This document shows positions 9,011-16,739 of a DNA stretch of 64,000 nucleotides, piece after piece; the first letter of the stretch is position 1; every line of letters starts with the position of its first letter. The notes beneath the pieces were generated by a model. That model saw only the letters and a list, made by a program, of their open reading frames with translations, was not told where the DNA came from and ran no database searches. The stretch comes from Nocardioides sp. WS12 (GTDB taxonomy: Bacteria > Actinomycetota > Actinomycetes > Propionibacteriales > Nocardioidaceae). The translations under genes were made by a program, and so were the position numbers. The stretch is taken from contig NZ_CP053928.1 in NCBI RefSeq assembly GCF_014108865.1, positions 4,030,001 through 4,094,000 on the forward strand, given 5' to 3'.

Positions 9011-9330
9011 TGGCCGGGCTGATGGGCATGTCTGTCCGTCCCGACGTGCGGCTCGAGGCCGCACCGATGCAGCCGGTCGACTGCGGCGCCTGTGGCGCCA
9101 CGGTCCTTGCTCGCAAGAGCAGCTGGGACCAGACCACGCTGCAGTGGAGCACCGATGCACTGGCGACCTGCGCAGAGCGTCGTACGGCGGCCGAAAGCTC
9201 CGAGCGACCCAACCGCAATGCGTTCACGGGGTGCTCGGCGCTGACGGCCGCGATCCGCGCGGCTGCTGTCGCAGGTGCTCTCGACGTCCAGTCGGACGAG
9301 CCGCTCCCCACCAACCCGGAGGCGCGCTGA
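9010..9330 (+). CDS. Small Cys-containing protein next to kshA
   Basis: A 106-residue protein of unknown function, coupled by one-base TGATG overlaps to kshA upstream and an SDR gene downstream. It has a CGAC knuckle at residues 25-28 and further Cys residues in ATCAERR and FTGCSAL, so a zinc or iron-sulfur site is possible. It is not a recognisable [2Fe-2S] ferredoxin. I recall short proteins of this look beside actinobacterial steroid-degradation genes but cannot name the family. An alternative start is the in-frame ATG at 9028. Tight coupling suggests it works with KshA, for example in assembly or electron delivery (inference). Confidence 0.7.
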   Translation: MAGLMGMSVRPDVRLEAAPMQPVDCGACGATVLARKSSWDQTTLQWSTDALATCAERRTAAESSERPNRNAFTGCSALTAAIRAAAVAGALDVQSDEPLPTNPEAR

Positions 9331-10121
9331 TGGTCGACGTCCAGAAGTACGGCCCCTGGGCCGTCATCGCCGGCGGCTCCGAGGGCGTGGGCGCCGAGTT
9401 CGCCCAGCACCTGGCGGCCGACGGCTTCAACCTCGTCCTGATCGCCCGCAAGCCCGGGCCGCTCGAAGCGACCGCTGAAGCGATCTGCGAACTCGGCGTC
9501 GAAGTCCGCACCATCGCGGCCGACCTGACCGACCCGGCCGCGATCGCGGCGATCACCGACGCGACCACCGACGTCGAGATCGGCCTGCTCGTCTACAACG
9601 CCGGCGCCAACAGTTACGGCCGCGCCTTCACCGCCGGCGAACTGCCCGGCTTCCAGGGCGTCATCGACCTCAACATCACGGCGATGCTCGCGCTGACCCA
9701 CCACTACGCAGGCCCGATGCGGGAGCGTCGCCGCGGCGGCATCCTGCTCGTCGGCTCACTGGCCGGCTACGTCGGCACCTCGACCGAGGCGATCTACGGC
9801 GGCGTCAAGGCGTTCGGCCGGATCTTCGCGGAGGGCCTCTGGGCCGAACTCCGTGAGTACGACGTCGACGTGCTCGAACTCGTCCTGGGCGTCACCCGCA
9901 CCCCGGCCATGGAGCGCGCGGGGCTGAACTTCGACGTCCCCGGGATGCACGTCTCCGAGCCTGCGGACGTTGCCCGCGAAGGCCTCGCCGCCCTGGCGAA
10001 CGGCCCCGTGCACGTGATCAGCGGCAACGAGCCGATGGTCGAGCGCCGGATGAGCACCGACCGTGCCCGGCTCGTCGCCGGGACCGAGAAGGTCATGCGG
10101 ATGCTGGTCCCCCAGCACTGA
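9330..10121 (+). CDS. SDR family oxidoreductase
   Basis: Short-chain dehydrogenase of 263 residues with a GGSEGVGAEFA cofactor motif, NAGAN, Ser in VGSLAG and the catalytic YGGVK. The glycine motif and the overall form resemble the NAD(P)-dependent SDR group that includes DltE and 17-beta-HSD12-type enzymes (recognition only). The ATG overlaps the preceding stop (TGATG), making kshA, the small protein and this SDR one transcription unit. It is convergent with the iclR gene. A 5-bp inverted repeat with a 5-bp loop at 10121-10135 spans both stop codons and may act as a weak terminator. Confidence 0.85.
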   Translation: MVDVQKYGPWAVIAGGSEGVGAEFAQHLAADGFNLVLIARKPGPLEATAEAICELGVEVRTIAADLTDPAAIAAITDATTDVEIGLLVYNAGANSYGRAFTAGELPGFQGVIDLNITAMLALTHHYAGPMRERRRGGILLVGSLAGYVGTSTEAIYGGVKAFGRIFAEGLWAELREYDVDVLELVLGVTRTPAMERAGLNFDVPGMHVSEPADVAREGLAALANGPVHVISGNEPMVERRMSTDRARLVAGTEKVMRMLVPQH

Positions 10122-10124
10122 CGC

Positions 10125-10970
10125 TCAACCAGCGTTGCGGATCCGGGTCACCGTCGCGGCACGGCCACTGCGGTGGGCCGGGCGCTGCGGCATGTCCGGG
10201 TACAGGTCGGCGGCGATGCGACGCACCGCGTCCACGACGAGCGGAGCGACCCGCTCGAGAGCCGTGCCGGCGGCGGCCACGACGGAGATGGCGCCGACCG
10301 GGCCGCGCGGACCACGGATCGCGGCAGCAACGCAGGCGATGTCGGGGAAGCACTCGCCGCGCTCGAGCGCGAGGCCACCGCGGCCGCGGATCCGGCCGAG
10401 CTCGCGGTGCAGGGCGTCGAGCTCGGAGATGGTGGCGGGCGTGCGGACGGGGATCTGCTCCCCGACCAGTTCGTCGACGTACTCCGGTTCGAGCCAGGCG
10501 AGCATCGCCTTGCCGAGACCGGTGCAGTGGGCGGGCGCCGTACCGCCGACGCGCGACGGGACGGTGGCGGCGAAGCGGCCACCGAACTTGTCGAGGTAGC
10601 GCACCTGGTCGCCGTCGAGGACGGCGAGGTGGATGACCGCACCGGTACGGATCAGCAGGTCGTGGAGGTACGGCGACGCCGCGGACCGCAAGTCACTGTG
10701 GTCGTCGCTGCCGCCGCCGAGGACGAGCGAGCGTCGCCCCAGGCCGTAGCCCTGTGCCGAGTGCTCGAGCCACTCGAGGCGGACCAACTGGTCCAGGATG
10801 CGGTGCGCGGTCGACCGCGGCAGGCCCGTGGTGCGGGCGATCTGCTCGAGCGTCTCGCGGGACTCGCGGGAGGTGAACAGGTCGAGGATCAGGGTCATCC
10901 GTTCGACCATCGACGGCGGGAGTTCCCGCTCGGTGGTCGTCTCGGTCCGTTCGATCGTCAGCGCCGACAT
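10125..10970 (-). CDS. IclR family transcriptional regulator
   Basis: Regulator of 281 residues with an N-terminal winged helix (LEQIARTTGLPRSTAHRILDQL about residues 45-65) and a C-terminal GAF-like effector domain containing the IclR signature around RGGLALERGECFPDIACVAAAI. The ATG at 10970 is preceded by GGAGG at good spacing. It is divergent from the LLM oxidoreductase gene, and two similar operator-like sites lie between them. That suggests it represses or activates the LLM-NTF2-SDR operon and itself in response to a pathway intermediate (inference). Confidence 0.9.
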   Translation of the reverse strand: MSALTIERTETTTERELPPSMVERMTLILDLFTSRESRETLEQIARTTGLPRSTAHRILDQLVRLEWLEHSAQGYGLGRRSLVLGGGSDDHSDLRSAASPYLHDLLIRTGAVIHLAVLDGDQVRYLDKFGGRFAATVPSRVGGTAPAHCTGLGKAMLAWLEPEYVDELVGEQIPVRTPATISELDALHRELGRIRGRGGLALERGECFPDIACVAAAIRGPRGPVGAISVVAAAGTALERVAPLVVDAVRRIAADLYPDMPQRPAHRSGRAATVTRIRNAG

Positions 10971-10985
10971 GATCTGCCTCCGTGG

Positions 10986-11015
10986 TTCAGAACTGAAATG
11001 AATTCTAGTTCTGAA
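10986..11015. promoter_or_regulatory. Putative IclR operator 1 (30-bp palindrome)
   Basis: Outer arms TTCAGAAC (10986-10993) and GTTCTGAA (11008-11015) are exact inverted complements. They enclose TGAAATGAATTCTA, itself a near-palindrome. The site lies just upstream of iclR. The core recurs as operator 2. Confidence 0.6.
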
Positions 11016-11051
11016 GGTAACACCCGTCACAGGTCTTGAAAAGACCATTTC

Positions 11052-11065
11052 TGAAATTCATTCTA
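11052..11065. promoter_or_regulatory. Putative IclR operator 2
   Basis: TGAAATTCATTCTA matches the core of operator 1 (TGAAATGAATTCTA) at 12 of 14 positions; the two mismatches are the central dinucleotide. The site starts 58 bp after the first core. A 6-bp hairpin (GGTCTT, loop GAA, AAGACC) lies between them at 11032-11046. Confidence 0.55.
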
Positions 11066-11162
11066 CTGCCGCTGACCGGGACGGCCCGACCTCCCCGGGA
11101 GCCGCGTCGGCTTGGATGGACGGCAACCTCGCAACGGGGCCGTACCCCCTGAAGGAGTCCAC

Positions 11163-12017
11163 ATGCTGCTGGGCATCACCAGCCCGATCGTCACCGCCGT
11201 CCCGGGCTTCCACTCCCCCTGGGAACGCACGGCCGGCATCGACGAACTGGCGCGGATCGCCGAGGCCGCTGACCGTCTCGGCTTCGACCACCTCACCTGC
11301 TCCGAGCACGTCGCCGTGCCCGTCGAGATCGCCGAGCAGCGCGGCGGGACCTACTGGGACCCGCTGGCCACGCTGAGCTTCCTGGCCGCGCGAACGACGA
11401 ACATCCGGCTCGTGACGCAGGTCCTCGTGCTGGGCTACCACCATCCACTCGCCATCGCGAAGCGCTACGGCACCCTCGACCTGATCAGCAACGGCCGCCT
11501 GGTCCTCGGCTTCGGCGTCGGCTCCATCGAGGAGGAGTTCGACCTGCTCGGTGGCGAGTTCGCCGGCCGCGGCGCCATCGCCGACGACGCACTGGCCGCT
11601 CTCCGCGCCTCGATGTCGCGCGAACGACCGTCGTACGAAGGCACGCACTTCACGTACGACGGCCTGGTCATCGACCCGCACGCCGTGCAGCAGCAGGTGC
11701 CGTTCTGGATCGGCGGCTTCACCCCGCGCAGCCTGCGCCGGGCCCGCGAACTCGGTACCGGCTGGGTGCCGTTCGGACTGCCCCACGACAAGCTCCGGGA
11801 AATGCTCGACGCGGCTCCCCTGCCGGACGGCTTCGAGGTCGTCCTCGGCGCCGGGCGCCCGATCGACCCGATCGGTGAGGCCGACCGCACCCGCCGCGCC
11901 ATCGACCGCACCCGCGATGCCGGCGCGACCATCGTCAACGTCCAGATCGCCGCCACCTCGGCGGACCACTACGTCGAACAGCTCGAAGCGCTCGCCGCAC
12001 TGGAGGAGAACCGATGA
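11163..12017 (+). CDS. LLM class flavin-dependent (probably F420) oxidoreductase
   Basis: Luciferase-like TIM-barrel protein of 284 residues. Family features are DHLTCSEHV, ARTTNIRLVTQVLVLGYHHPLAIAKRYGTLDLISNGRLVLGFGVGS, and PFWIGGFTPRSLRRARELGTGWVPFG. The ATG at 11163 has GAAGGAG six bases upstream; 17 codons of open frame precede it. It starts a three-gene coupled operon with the NTF2-like and SDR genes. In actinobacteria such enzymes often use F420 and act on ring or alcohol substrates. Neither cofactor nor substrate is provable here. Confidence 0.87.
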   Translation: MLLGITSPIVTAVPGFHSPWERTAGIDELARIAEAADRLGFDHLTCSEHVAVPVEIAEQRGGTYWDPLATLSFLAARTTNIRLVTQVLVLGYHHPLAIAKRYGTLDLISNGRLVLGFGVGSIEEEFDLLGGEFAGRGAIADDALAALRASMSRERPSYEGTHFTYDGLVIDPHAVQQQVPFWIGGFTPRSLRRARELGTGWVPFGLPHDKLREMLDAAPLPDGFEVVLGAGRPIDPIGEADRTRRAIDRTRDAGATIVNVQIAATSADHYVEQLEALAALEENR

Positions 12018-12487
12018 CCGACCGGCTCGAAGCACTCGAGGCCCGCCTCCAGCTCCTCGAGGACCAGCAGGCGATCAGCCAGCTCGTCGCGTCGTACGGA
12101 CCGCTCGTCGACGCCGGCGAGGCCGAGCGCGTCGCCGCACTCTGGACCGAGGACGGCGTGTACGACGTCGAGGAGTACTACATGGGCAACCGGCCCGAGA
12201 TCGAGGCGATGGTGCGCTCCGACGCCCACCAGGGCCTCATCGGCGCCGGCTGCAGCCACTTCCTCGGCCCCGCCCACGTGACCGTCGACGGCGACACCGC
12301 CGTCGCGGTCTGCGAGTCCGTGCTGCTCGTGCGCCACAAGGACCGCGTGTTCCCGGCGCGGATCGGCGTGAACCACTGGGAGCTCACCCGGACGTCGGAC
12401 GGCTGGCGCACCACCCGGCGCACGACCCGCGGACTCGACGGCAGTGCCGAGACCCGCACCCTGCTCGCCTCGACCGGCCGATCATGA
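12014..12487 (+). CDS. NTF2-like (SnoaL/ketosteroid-isomerase fold) protein
   Basis: A 157-residue protein with the alpha-beta cone pattern of the NTF2-like superfamily: an N-terminal helix, LVASYGPLVDAGEAERVAALWTEDGVYDVE, and strands such as HFLGPAHVTVDGDTAVAVCESVLL and WELTRTSDGWRTTRRTTR. Members include steroid delta-isomerases, dehydratases and lyases. It overlaps both the LLM gene (ATGA) and the next SDR gene (ATGA), so all three are made together. A catalytic role on a steroid-type intermediate is plausible but not shown. Confidence 0.82.
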   Translation: MTDRLEALEARLQLLEDQQAISQLVASYGPLVDAGEAERVAALWTEDGVYDVEEYYMGNRPEIEAMVRSDAHQGLIGAGCSHFLGPAHVTVDGDTAVAVCESVLLVRHKDRVFPARIGVNHWELTRTSDGWRTTRRTTRGLDGSAETRTLLASTGRS

Positions 12488-13269
12488 AGCCCACCGGCAA
12501 CGGGCGACTCGACGGCCGGGTCGCCGTCGTCACCGGTGCCGCCGACGGCATCGGGGCCGGCATCGCCCGGGCGTACGCGGCCGAGGGCGCCCGCGTCCTG
12601 GTCGCCGACGTGTCCGAGGACCAGGGATGTGCACTGGCCGGGGAGATCAACGGCCTGTTCCTGCGCGTCGACGTCACCGACCGGGTGCAGGTCGAAGCCA
12701 TGATCGCGACCGCTGTCGATGAACTCGGGTCGGTCGACGTCCTCGTCAACAATGCCTGGGGCGCCGGCGACGTCGGCCGCGTGGAGAACAAGACCGACAC
12801 CATGCTCGAGCGCGGCTTCGCGATGGGCTACTACGGGCCCTTCTGGGCAATGCGAGCCGCCTTCCCGCACATGAAGGCAGCCGGCTGGGGGCGCATCATC
12901 AACATGTGCAGCCTCAACGGCGTCAACGCACACATGGGCACCCTGGAGTACAACTCCGCCAAGGAGGCGCTCCGCACGCTGACCCGGACCGCTGCCCGGG
13001 AATGGGCGCCGACCGGCGTCGTCGTCAACGCGATCTGCCCCGGCGCCAAGAGCGCGGCCTTCCACCGGATGGCTGCAGCGCATCCCGAGATCGCCGCCAC
13101 CGCCGAGGCAGCCAACCCGATGGGACGGCTCGGCGATCCGTTGGCCGACATCGCACCGATCGCGGTCTTCCTGGCCTCCGAGGACTGTCGTTACCTGACC
13201 GGCAACACCCTGTACGCCGACGGCGGGTCACACATCAACGGCGTGGCTTGGGCGCCCGACCTGCCCTGA
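12484..13269 (+). CDS. SDR family oxidoreductase
   Basis: Short-chain dehydrogenase of 261 residues with TGAADGIG, NNAWGAG, Ser in CSLNG and the catalytic YNSAK; the C-terminal LYADGGSHING is typical. It is the last gene of the LLM operon. Its final 42 bases overlap the 3' end of metX on the other strand. It is similar in layout to the SDR at 5534-6292, so the two may act on related substrates. Confidence 0.87.
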   Translation: MKPTGNGRLDGRVAVVTGAADGIGAGIARAYAAEGARVLVADVSEDQGCALAGEINGLFLRVDVTDRVQVEAMIATAVDELGSVDVLVNNAWGAGDVGRVENKTDTMLERGFAMGYYGPFWAMRAAFPHMKAAGWGRIINMCSLNGVNAHMGTLEYNSAKEALRTLTRTAAREWAPTGVVVNAICPGAKSAAFHRMAAAHPEIAATAEAANPMGRLGDPLADIAPIAVFLASEDCRYLTGNTLYADGGSHINGVAWAPDLP

Positions 13270-14361
13270 GGCGAGGTGCGCGCGCACCAAGTCGTGGTAT
13301 CCCGGGGGCTCGAGCAGGAACGAGTCATGCCCCCACGGCGAGGCCACCTCCACGTGGTCGACCGCGACGCCGCGCGCTTCGAGCTGTTCGCGGATCCGCA
13401 ACGAGTGGGCCGTCGGGAATCGCCAGTCGGAGTCGAAGGAGATCAGCCGAAAACGCGTCGCCGGGCGGCTTCCCGGGTGGTCCGCGAACGGGTCGAAGTA
13501 GTCCATCGGCCGGGTCAGGTGCAGATAGGACAATGCGTCGAATCGCTCGAGGAAGCTGTCCCCCTGGTGCTGGAGGTACTGCTCGACCTCGAAATCTGCA
13601 GCCAGCCGCTTGCCGCTGCCATGGGTGTCCCGGAGGTGACCGAACTTCGCACCGAGCGAGGCCCCTGAGACATAGGTGATGTGCGCCAGCATCCGGGCGA
13701 CCTTGAGTCCGTGGCGCGGCGTGACGCCGTGGTCGGCGTACCGCCCCTCGCGGTAGTCCGGGTCCTCGAGGATCGCGCTGCGAGCGACGGAGGAGAACGC
13801 GATGTTCTCGGTCGTCAGTTGCGAACTCGCCGCCACGAGGACGGCACGGTCGATCCGATCCGGCTCCTCGAGCGCCCACTCGAGCACCTGCATGCCCCCG
13901 AGCGAGCCACCAACAGCCGCGTGGAGACGGTCGATCCCGAGATGGTCCAGCAGCAGCCGGTGGACCGCCACGAAGTCCGCCATGTCGAGCAACGGGAAGT
14001 CCGGACCGTAGGCCCACCCGGTCCGGGGATCCGTTGACAGCGGACCGGTCGTGCCCGAGCAGCCGCCCAGGAGATTGGCGCAGATCACGAAGAACCGGTT
14101 CGTGTCGACCGCCTTGCCCGGGCCGATCAGGTTGTCCCACCAGCCGGGTCGGCGCGCACCGTCGTGCCAGCCGGCGGCGTGCGCGTCCCCCGTCAACGCG
14201 TGGCACACCACGATCGCGTTGTCGCGCTCTGGCGACAGGACGCCGTACGTCTCGAACGCAACCTCGACCTCCGGAAGGATCTCCCCGGACGCGAGCTCCA
14301 GCGGGCCGCCCTGCGTGAGGACGGCCCGCTGGGTCGCAACGACGCCAACAGAGTCGGACAC
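13228..14361 (-). CDS. metX: Homoserine O-acetyltransferase (MetX family)
   Basis: Alpha/beta-hydrolase-fold acyltransferase of 377 residues in methionine synthesis, acylating L-homoserine. The nucleophile Ser lies in GGSLGGMQ (AAVGGSLGGMQVLEW), the family LLGGCSGTTGPLS segment is present, and the catalytic Asp and His fall in FDSDWRFP and SPWGHDSFLL. Whether acetyl- or succinyl-CoA is used cannot be told by eye. The GTG start has AGGGG upstream and lies 7 bp after the metY stop, so metY-metX form an operon. The 3' end overlaps the convergent SDR gene. Confidence 0.93.
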   Translation of the reverse strand: MSDSVGVVATQRAVLTQGGPLELASGEILPEVEVAFETYGVLSPERDNAIVVCHALTGDAHAAGWHDGARRPGWWDNLIGPGKAVDTNRFFVICANLLGGCSGTTGPLSTDPRTGWAYGPDFPLLDMADFVAVHRLLLDHLGIDRLHAAVGGSLGGMQVLEWALEEPDRIDRAVLVAASSQLTTENIAFSSVARSAILEDPDYREGRYADHGVTPRHGLKVARMLAHITYVSGASLGAKFGHLRDTHGSGKRLAADFEVEQYLQHQGDSFLERFDALSYLHLTRPMDYFDPFADHPGSRPATRFRLISFDSDWRFPTAHSLRIREQLEARGVAVDHVEVASPWGHDSFLLEPPGYHDLVRAHLASGQVGRPSHAVDV

Positions 14362-14368
14362 GCGGCCC

Positions 14369-15655
14369 CTACTTCGCTGCGATCAGGGCCTGCTCGAGGT
14401 CGGCGATGATGTCCTCGATGTTCTCGATGCCGACCGAGAGTCGGACAAGGTCCTCGGTCACACCGGCCGCCTCGAGCTCCTCGGGCGTCAGCTGGGAGTG
14501 CGTCGTGGTGGCGTTGTGGACGGCCAGCGACTTGGCATCGCCGATGTTCACGAGGTGGCTGAACAGTTCCACCGACTCGATGAAGCGCTTGCCTCCGTCA
14601 CGTCCGGACTTGAGCCCGAAGGAGACGAGGCCGCCGTACCCCTTGCCGGTGAAGAGGCGGTCGGCGAGCGCCTTGTAGGGGCTGTCCTCGAGGCCCGGGT
14701 AGGACACCCACGCGACGGCGTCGTGTCCCTGGAGGTAGTGCGCCACGGCCAATGCATTGGCGCTGTGTCGCTCGAGGCGAAGGTGCAATGTCTCGAGGCC
14801 CTGGAGGAACAGGAACGAGTTGAGCGGGGCGATCGCAGCACCCGTGTTGCGCAGCAGCACCGTGCGCGCCCGGATGATGTAGGCGAGGTTGCCGACGGCC
14901 TCGGTCCACACGACGCCGTGGTACGCCTTGTCCGGTCCCGTCAGACCGGGGAACCGCTCTGAGTGTGCGGCCCAGTCGAAGTTGCCCGAGTCGACGATGA
15001 CGCCGCCGATCGAGGTGCCGTGCCCCCCGATGTACTTGGTGGCGGAGTGGACCGCGACGTCGGCGCCGTGGTCGAAGACGCGCTCGAGGTACGGCGTCGT
15101 CACCGTGTTGTCGACGATGAGCGGCAGACCGTGCTCGTGGGCCGCGTCAGCCCAGGCCCGCGTGTCGACGACGTTGATCTTCGGATTGCCGATCGTCTCC
15201 GCAAAGACCAGTTTGGTGTTCTCGTCGACGTGCTTCGCGAGGTCCTCGGGCTTCTCCGGGTTCACGAACCGCACCTCGATGCCGTACTGGGGCAGCGTGT
15301 GGGCGAACAGCGCGTAGGTGCCGCCGTAGAGCGTGGAGATCGCGACGATGTTGTCGCCGGCGTAGGTCAGGTTGAGCACGGCGTAGGTGATCGCAGCGGA
15401 CCCGGATGCCACCGCGAGGGCGCCGACGCCACCCTCGAGTTGCGCGACACGATCTTCGAAGACCGACTGCGTCGGGTTCATGATCCGCGAGTAGATGTTG
15501 CCCGGCTCGGCCAGGGCGAACAGGTTCGCGGCATGCTCGGTGTCGTTGAAGACGTACGACGTCGTCTGGTAGATCGGGACGGCGCGGGCGTTGGTCGCGG
15601 GATCGGCCTCTTCCTGGCCGGCGTGGACCGCGAGGGTCTCGGGGCGATAGGTCAT
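14369..15655 (-). CDS. metY: O-acetylhomoserine aminocarboxypropyltransferase / sulfhydrylase (MetY type)
   Basis: PLP enzyme of 428 residues in the Cys/Met-metabolism family; it combines O-acetylhomoserine with sulfide or methanethiol. The PLP Lys lies in SATKYIGGHG, with the N-terminal AVPIYQTTSYVF and the NPTQSVFEDRVAQLEGG segments diagnostic of the family. The ATG at 15655 has AGGAG six bases upstream; a frame extension to 15679 is unlikely. The operon with metX gives the direct sulfhydrylation route to homocysteine. I looked for a SAM riboswitch in the roughly 50-nt leader and saw none. Confidence 0.92.
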   Translation of the reverse strand: MTYRPETLAVHAGQEEADPATNARAVPIYQTTSYVFNDTEHAANLFALAEPGNIYSRIMNPTQSVFEDRVAQLEGGVGALAVASGSAAITYAVLNLTYAGDNIVAISTLYGGTYALFAHTLPQYGIEVRFVNPEKPEDLAKHVDENTKLVFAETIGNPKINVVDTRAWADAAHEHGLPLIVDNTVTTPYLERVFDHGADVAVHSATKYIGGHGTSIGGVIVDSGNFDWAAHSERFPGLTGPDKAYHGVVWTEAVGNLAYIIRARTVLLRNTGAAIAPLNSFLFLQGLETLHLRLERHSANALAVAHYLQGHDAVAWVSYPGLEDSPYKALADRLFTGKGYGGLVSFGLKSGRDGGKRFIESVELFSHLVNIGDAKSLAVHNATTTHSQLTPEELEAAGVTEDLVRLSVGIENIEDIIADLEQALIAAK

Positions 15656-15706
15656 CGTTGACTCCTGTCGAGATGCCACCGTCGGCGGCGTGGGCTTTCT
15701 CTCTAA

Positions 15707-15712
15707 AGTCTA
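15707..15712 (-). promoter_or_regulatory. Likely -10 element for metY-metX
   Basis: TAGACT (read on the minus strand) lies in an AT-rich block, 15700-15730, unusual in this GC-rich DNA. It would start transcription about 45 nt upstream of the metY ATG. No clear -35 element is seen. Confidence 0.4.
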
Positions 15713-15759
15713 GTTAGTTAATCCACTATTGAGCAGGCGACGTCCACTCCTCGGACCGG

Positions 15760-15765
15760 TAGCGT
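15760..15765 (+). promoter_or_regulatory. Likely -10 element of a leaderless promoter
   Basis: TAGCGT fits the actinobacterial TANNNT -10 pattern and lies 8 nt before the GTG of the LOG-family gene, which has no ribosome-binding site. The same TAGCGT precedes the GTG at 55372 by 7 nt. Confidence 0.4.
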
Positions 15766-15773
15766 CACCGCCC

Positions 15774-16739
15774 GTGAGGAGCACCCGCGCCCGGTCCGTC
15801 GTCGTCGCGTCCCGGACCGACACCGATCGCCAACTCGAAGCCGATGCCTCGGCAGTCGCCTGCGCCCACCTCGCCGGCCTGGACCTCGAGCGAACGACGC
15901 TCTACTCCCCCGACGAACTCTTCGACCAGCCCACCTACGCCGCGTCCTTCGATGCCCGTGCCGACCTGTGGGCGCGATCCACCTCCGGCCCCGCCGAGGC
16001 CCTGGCCGAGGTCCTCCACGACCAGGCGATCGACACCGCGCTCGCCACCTGGGTCCGGGAGCAGACCCTGGTCGGCGTGATGGGCGGACACGCGGCCCAG
16101 CGCGGCAGCACCGAGTACGACGACGCGGCTCGCCTCGGCGCCCTGCTCGGTCGCACGCACGTGATCGCCACGGGCGGCGGTCCGGGCGCGATGGAGGCGG
16201 CCAACCTCGGCGGCCGGTTCGCACACGGATCCACCGAAGCCCTCCTGGCCGCGCTCGCCACCGTGGCGACCGTGCCGTCGTTCCTGCCTTCGGTGGATGC
16301 GTGGACGACCGCGGCCCGGCAGGCCCTCGAGCTGTGTCCCGATCCGGCGCCGACGCTGGGCGTGCCGACCTGGCACTACGGCTATGAGCCACCGAACGTG
16401 TTCGCGACCGCGGTGGCGAAGTACTTCCGCAACGCCCTGCGCGAGGCGATCCTGCTGCAGGTCTGCGACGCCGGCATCGTGTTCCTGCCGGGTGCGGGCG
16501 GCACGGTGCAGGAGATCTTCCAGGACGCCTGCGAGAACTACTACGCGGCCGAGGACGCAGTGGCACCGATGGTGCTGGTCGGGCGGCGGTACTGGACCGA
16601 GGACCTGCCGGCGTGGCCGCTGCTCCAGGCGCTGGCGCGCGGCCGGCCGATGGAGCAGCACATCCACCTCGTCGAGACGATCGACGAAGCAGCCGCCCTG
16701 TTCGTCGCTAGGCGACCTGGGCACCGACCCGCTCGCTGA
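15774..16739 (+). CDS. LOG-family Rossmann-fold nucleotide-binding protein
   Basis: A 321-residue cytoplasmic protein with the LOG-family glycine motifs: VGVMGGHAAQRG and IATGGGPGAMEAANLGG, then LPGAGGTVQEIFQ, matching the PGGxGTxxE motif that binds the phosphoribosyl group in cytokinin-activating LOG enzymes. It is much longer than plant-type LOGs (about 190-230 residues), so it belongs to a longer bacterial subgroup and its substrate is uncertain. The start is either GTG 15774, possibly leaderless, or TTG 15729. The last 32 bases overlap the convergent glycosyltransferase gene. Confidence 0.8.
   Translation: MRSTRARSVVVASRTDTDRQLEADASAVACAHLAGLDLERTTLYSPDELFDQPTYAASFDARADLWARSTSGPAEALAEVLHDQAIDTALATWVREQTLVGVMGGHAAQRGSTEYDDAARLGALLGRTHVIATGGGPGAMEAANLGGRFAHGSTEALLAALATVATVPSFLPSVDAWTTAARQALELCPDPAPTLGVPTWHYGYEPPNVFATAVAKYFRNALREAILLQVCDAGIVFLPGAGGTVQEIFQDACENYYAAEDAVAPMVLVGRRYWTEDLPAWPLLQALARGRPMEQHIHLVETIDEAAALFVARRPGHRPAR

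Noticed and set aside
15656-15773. SAM riboswitch upstream of metY
   Set aside because: The leader is too short and none of the conserved SAM-riboswitch segments could be recognised.
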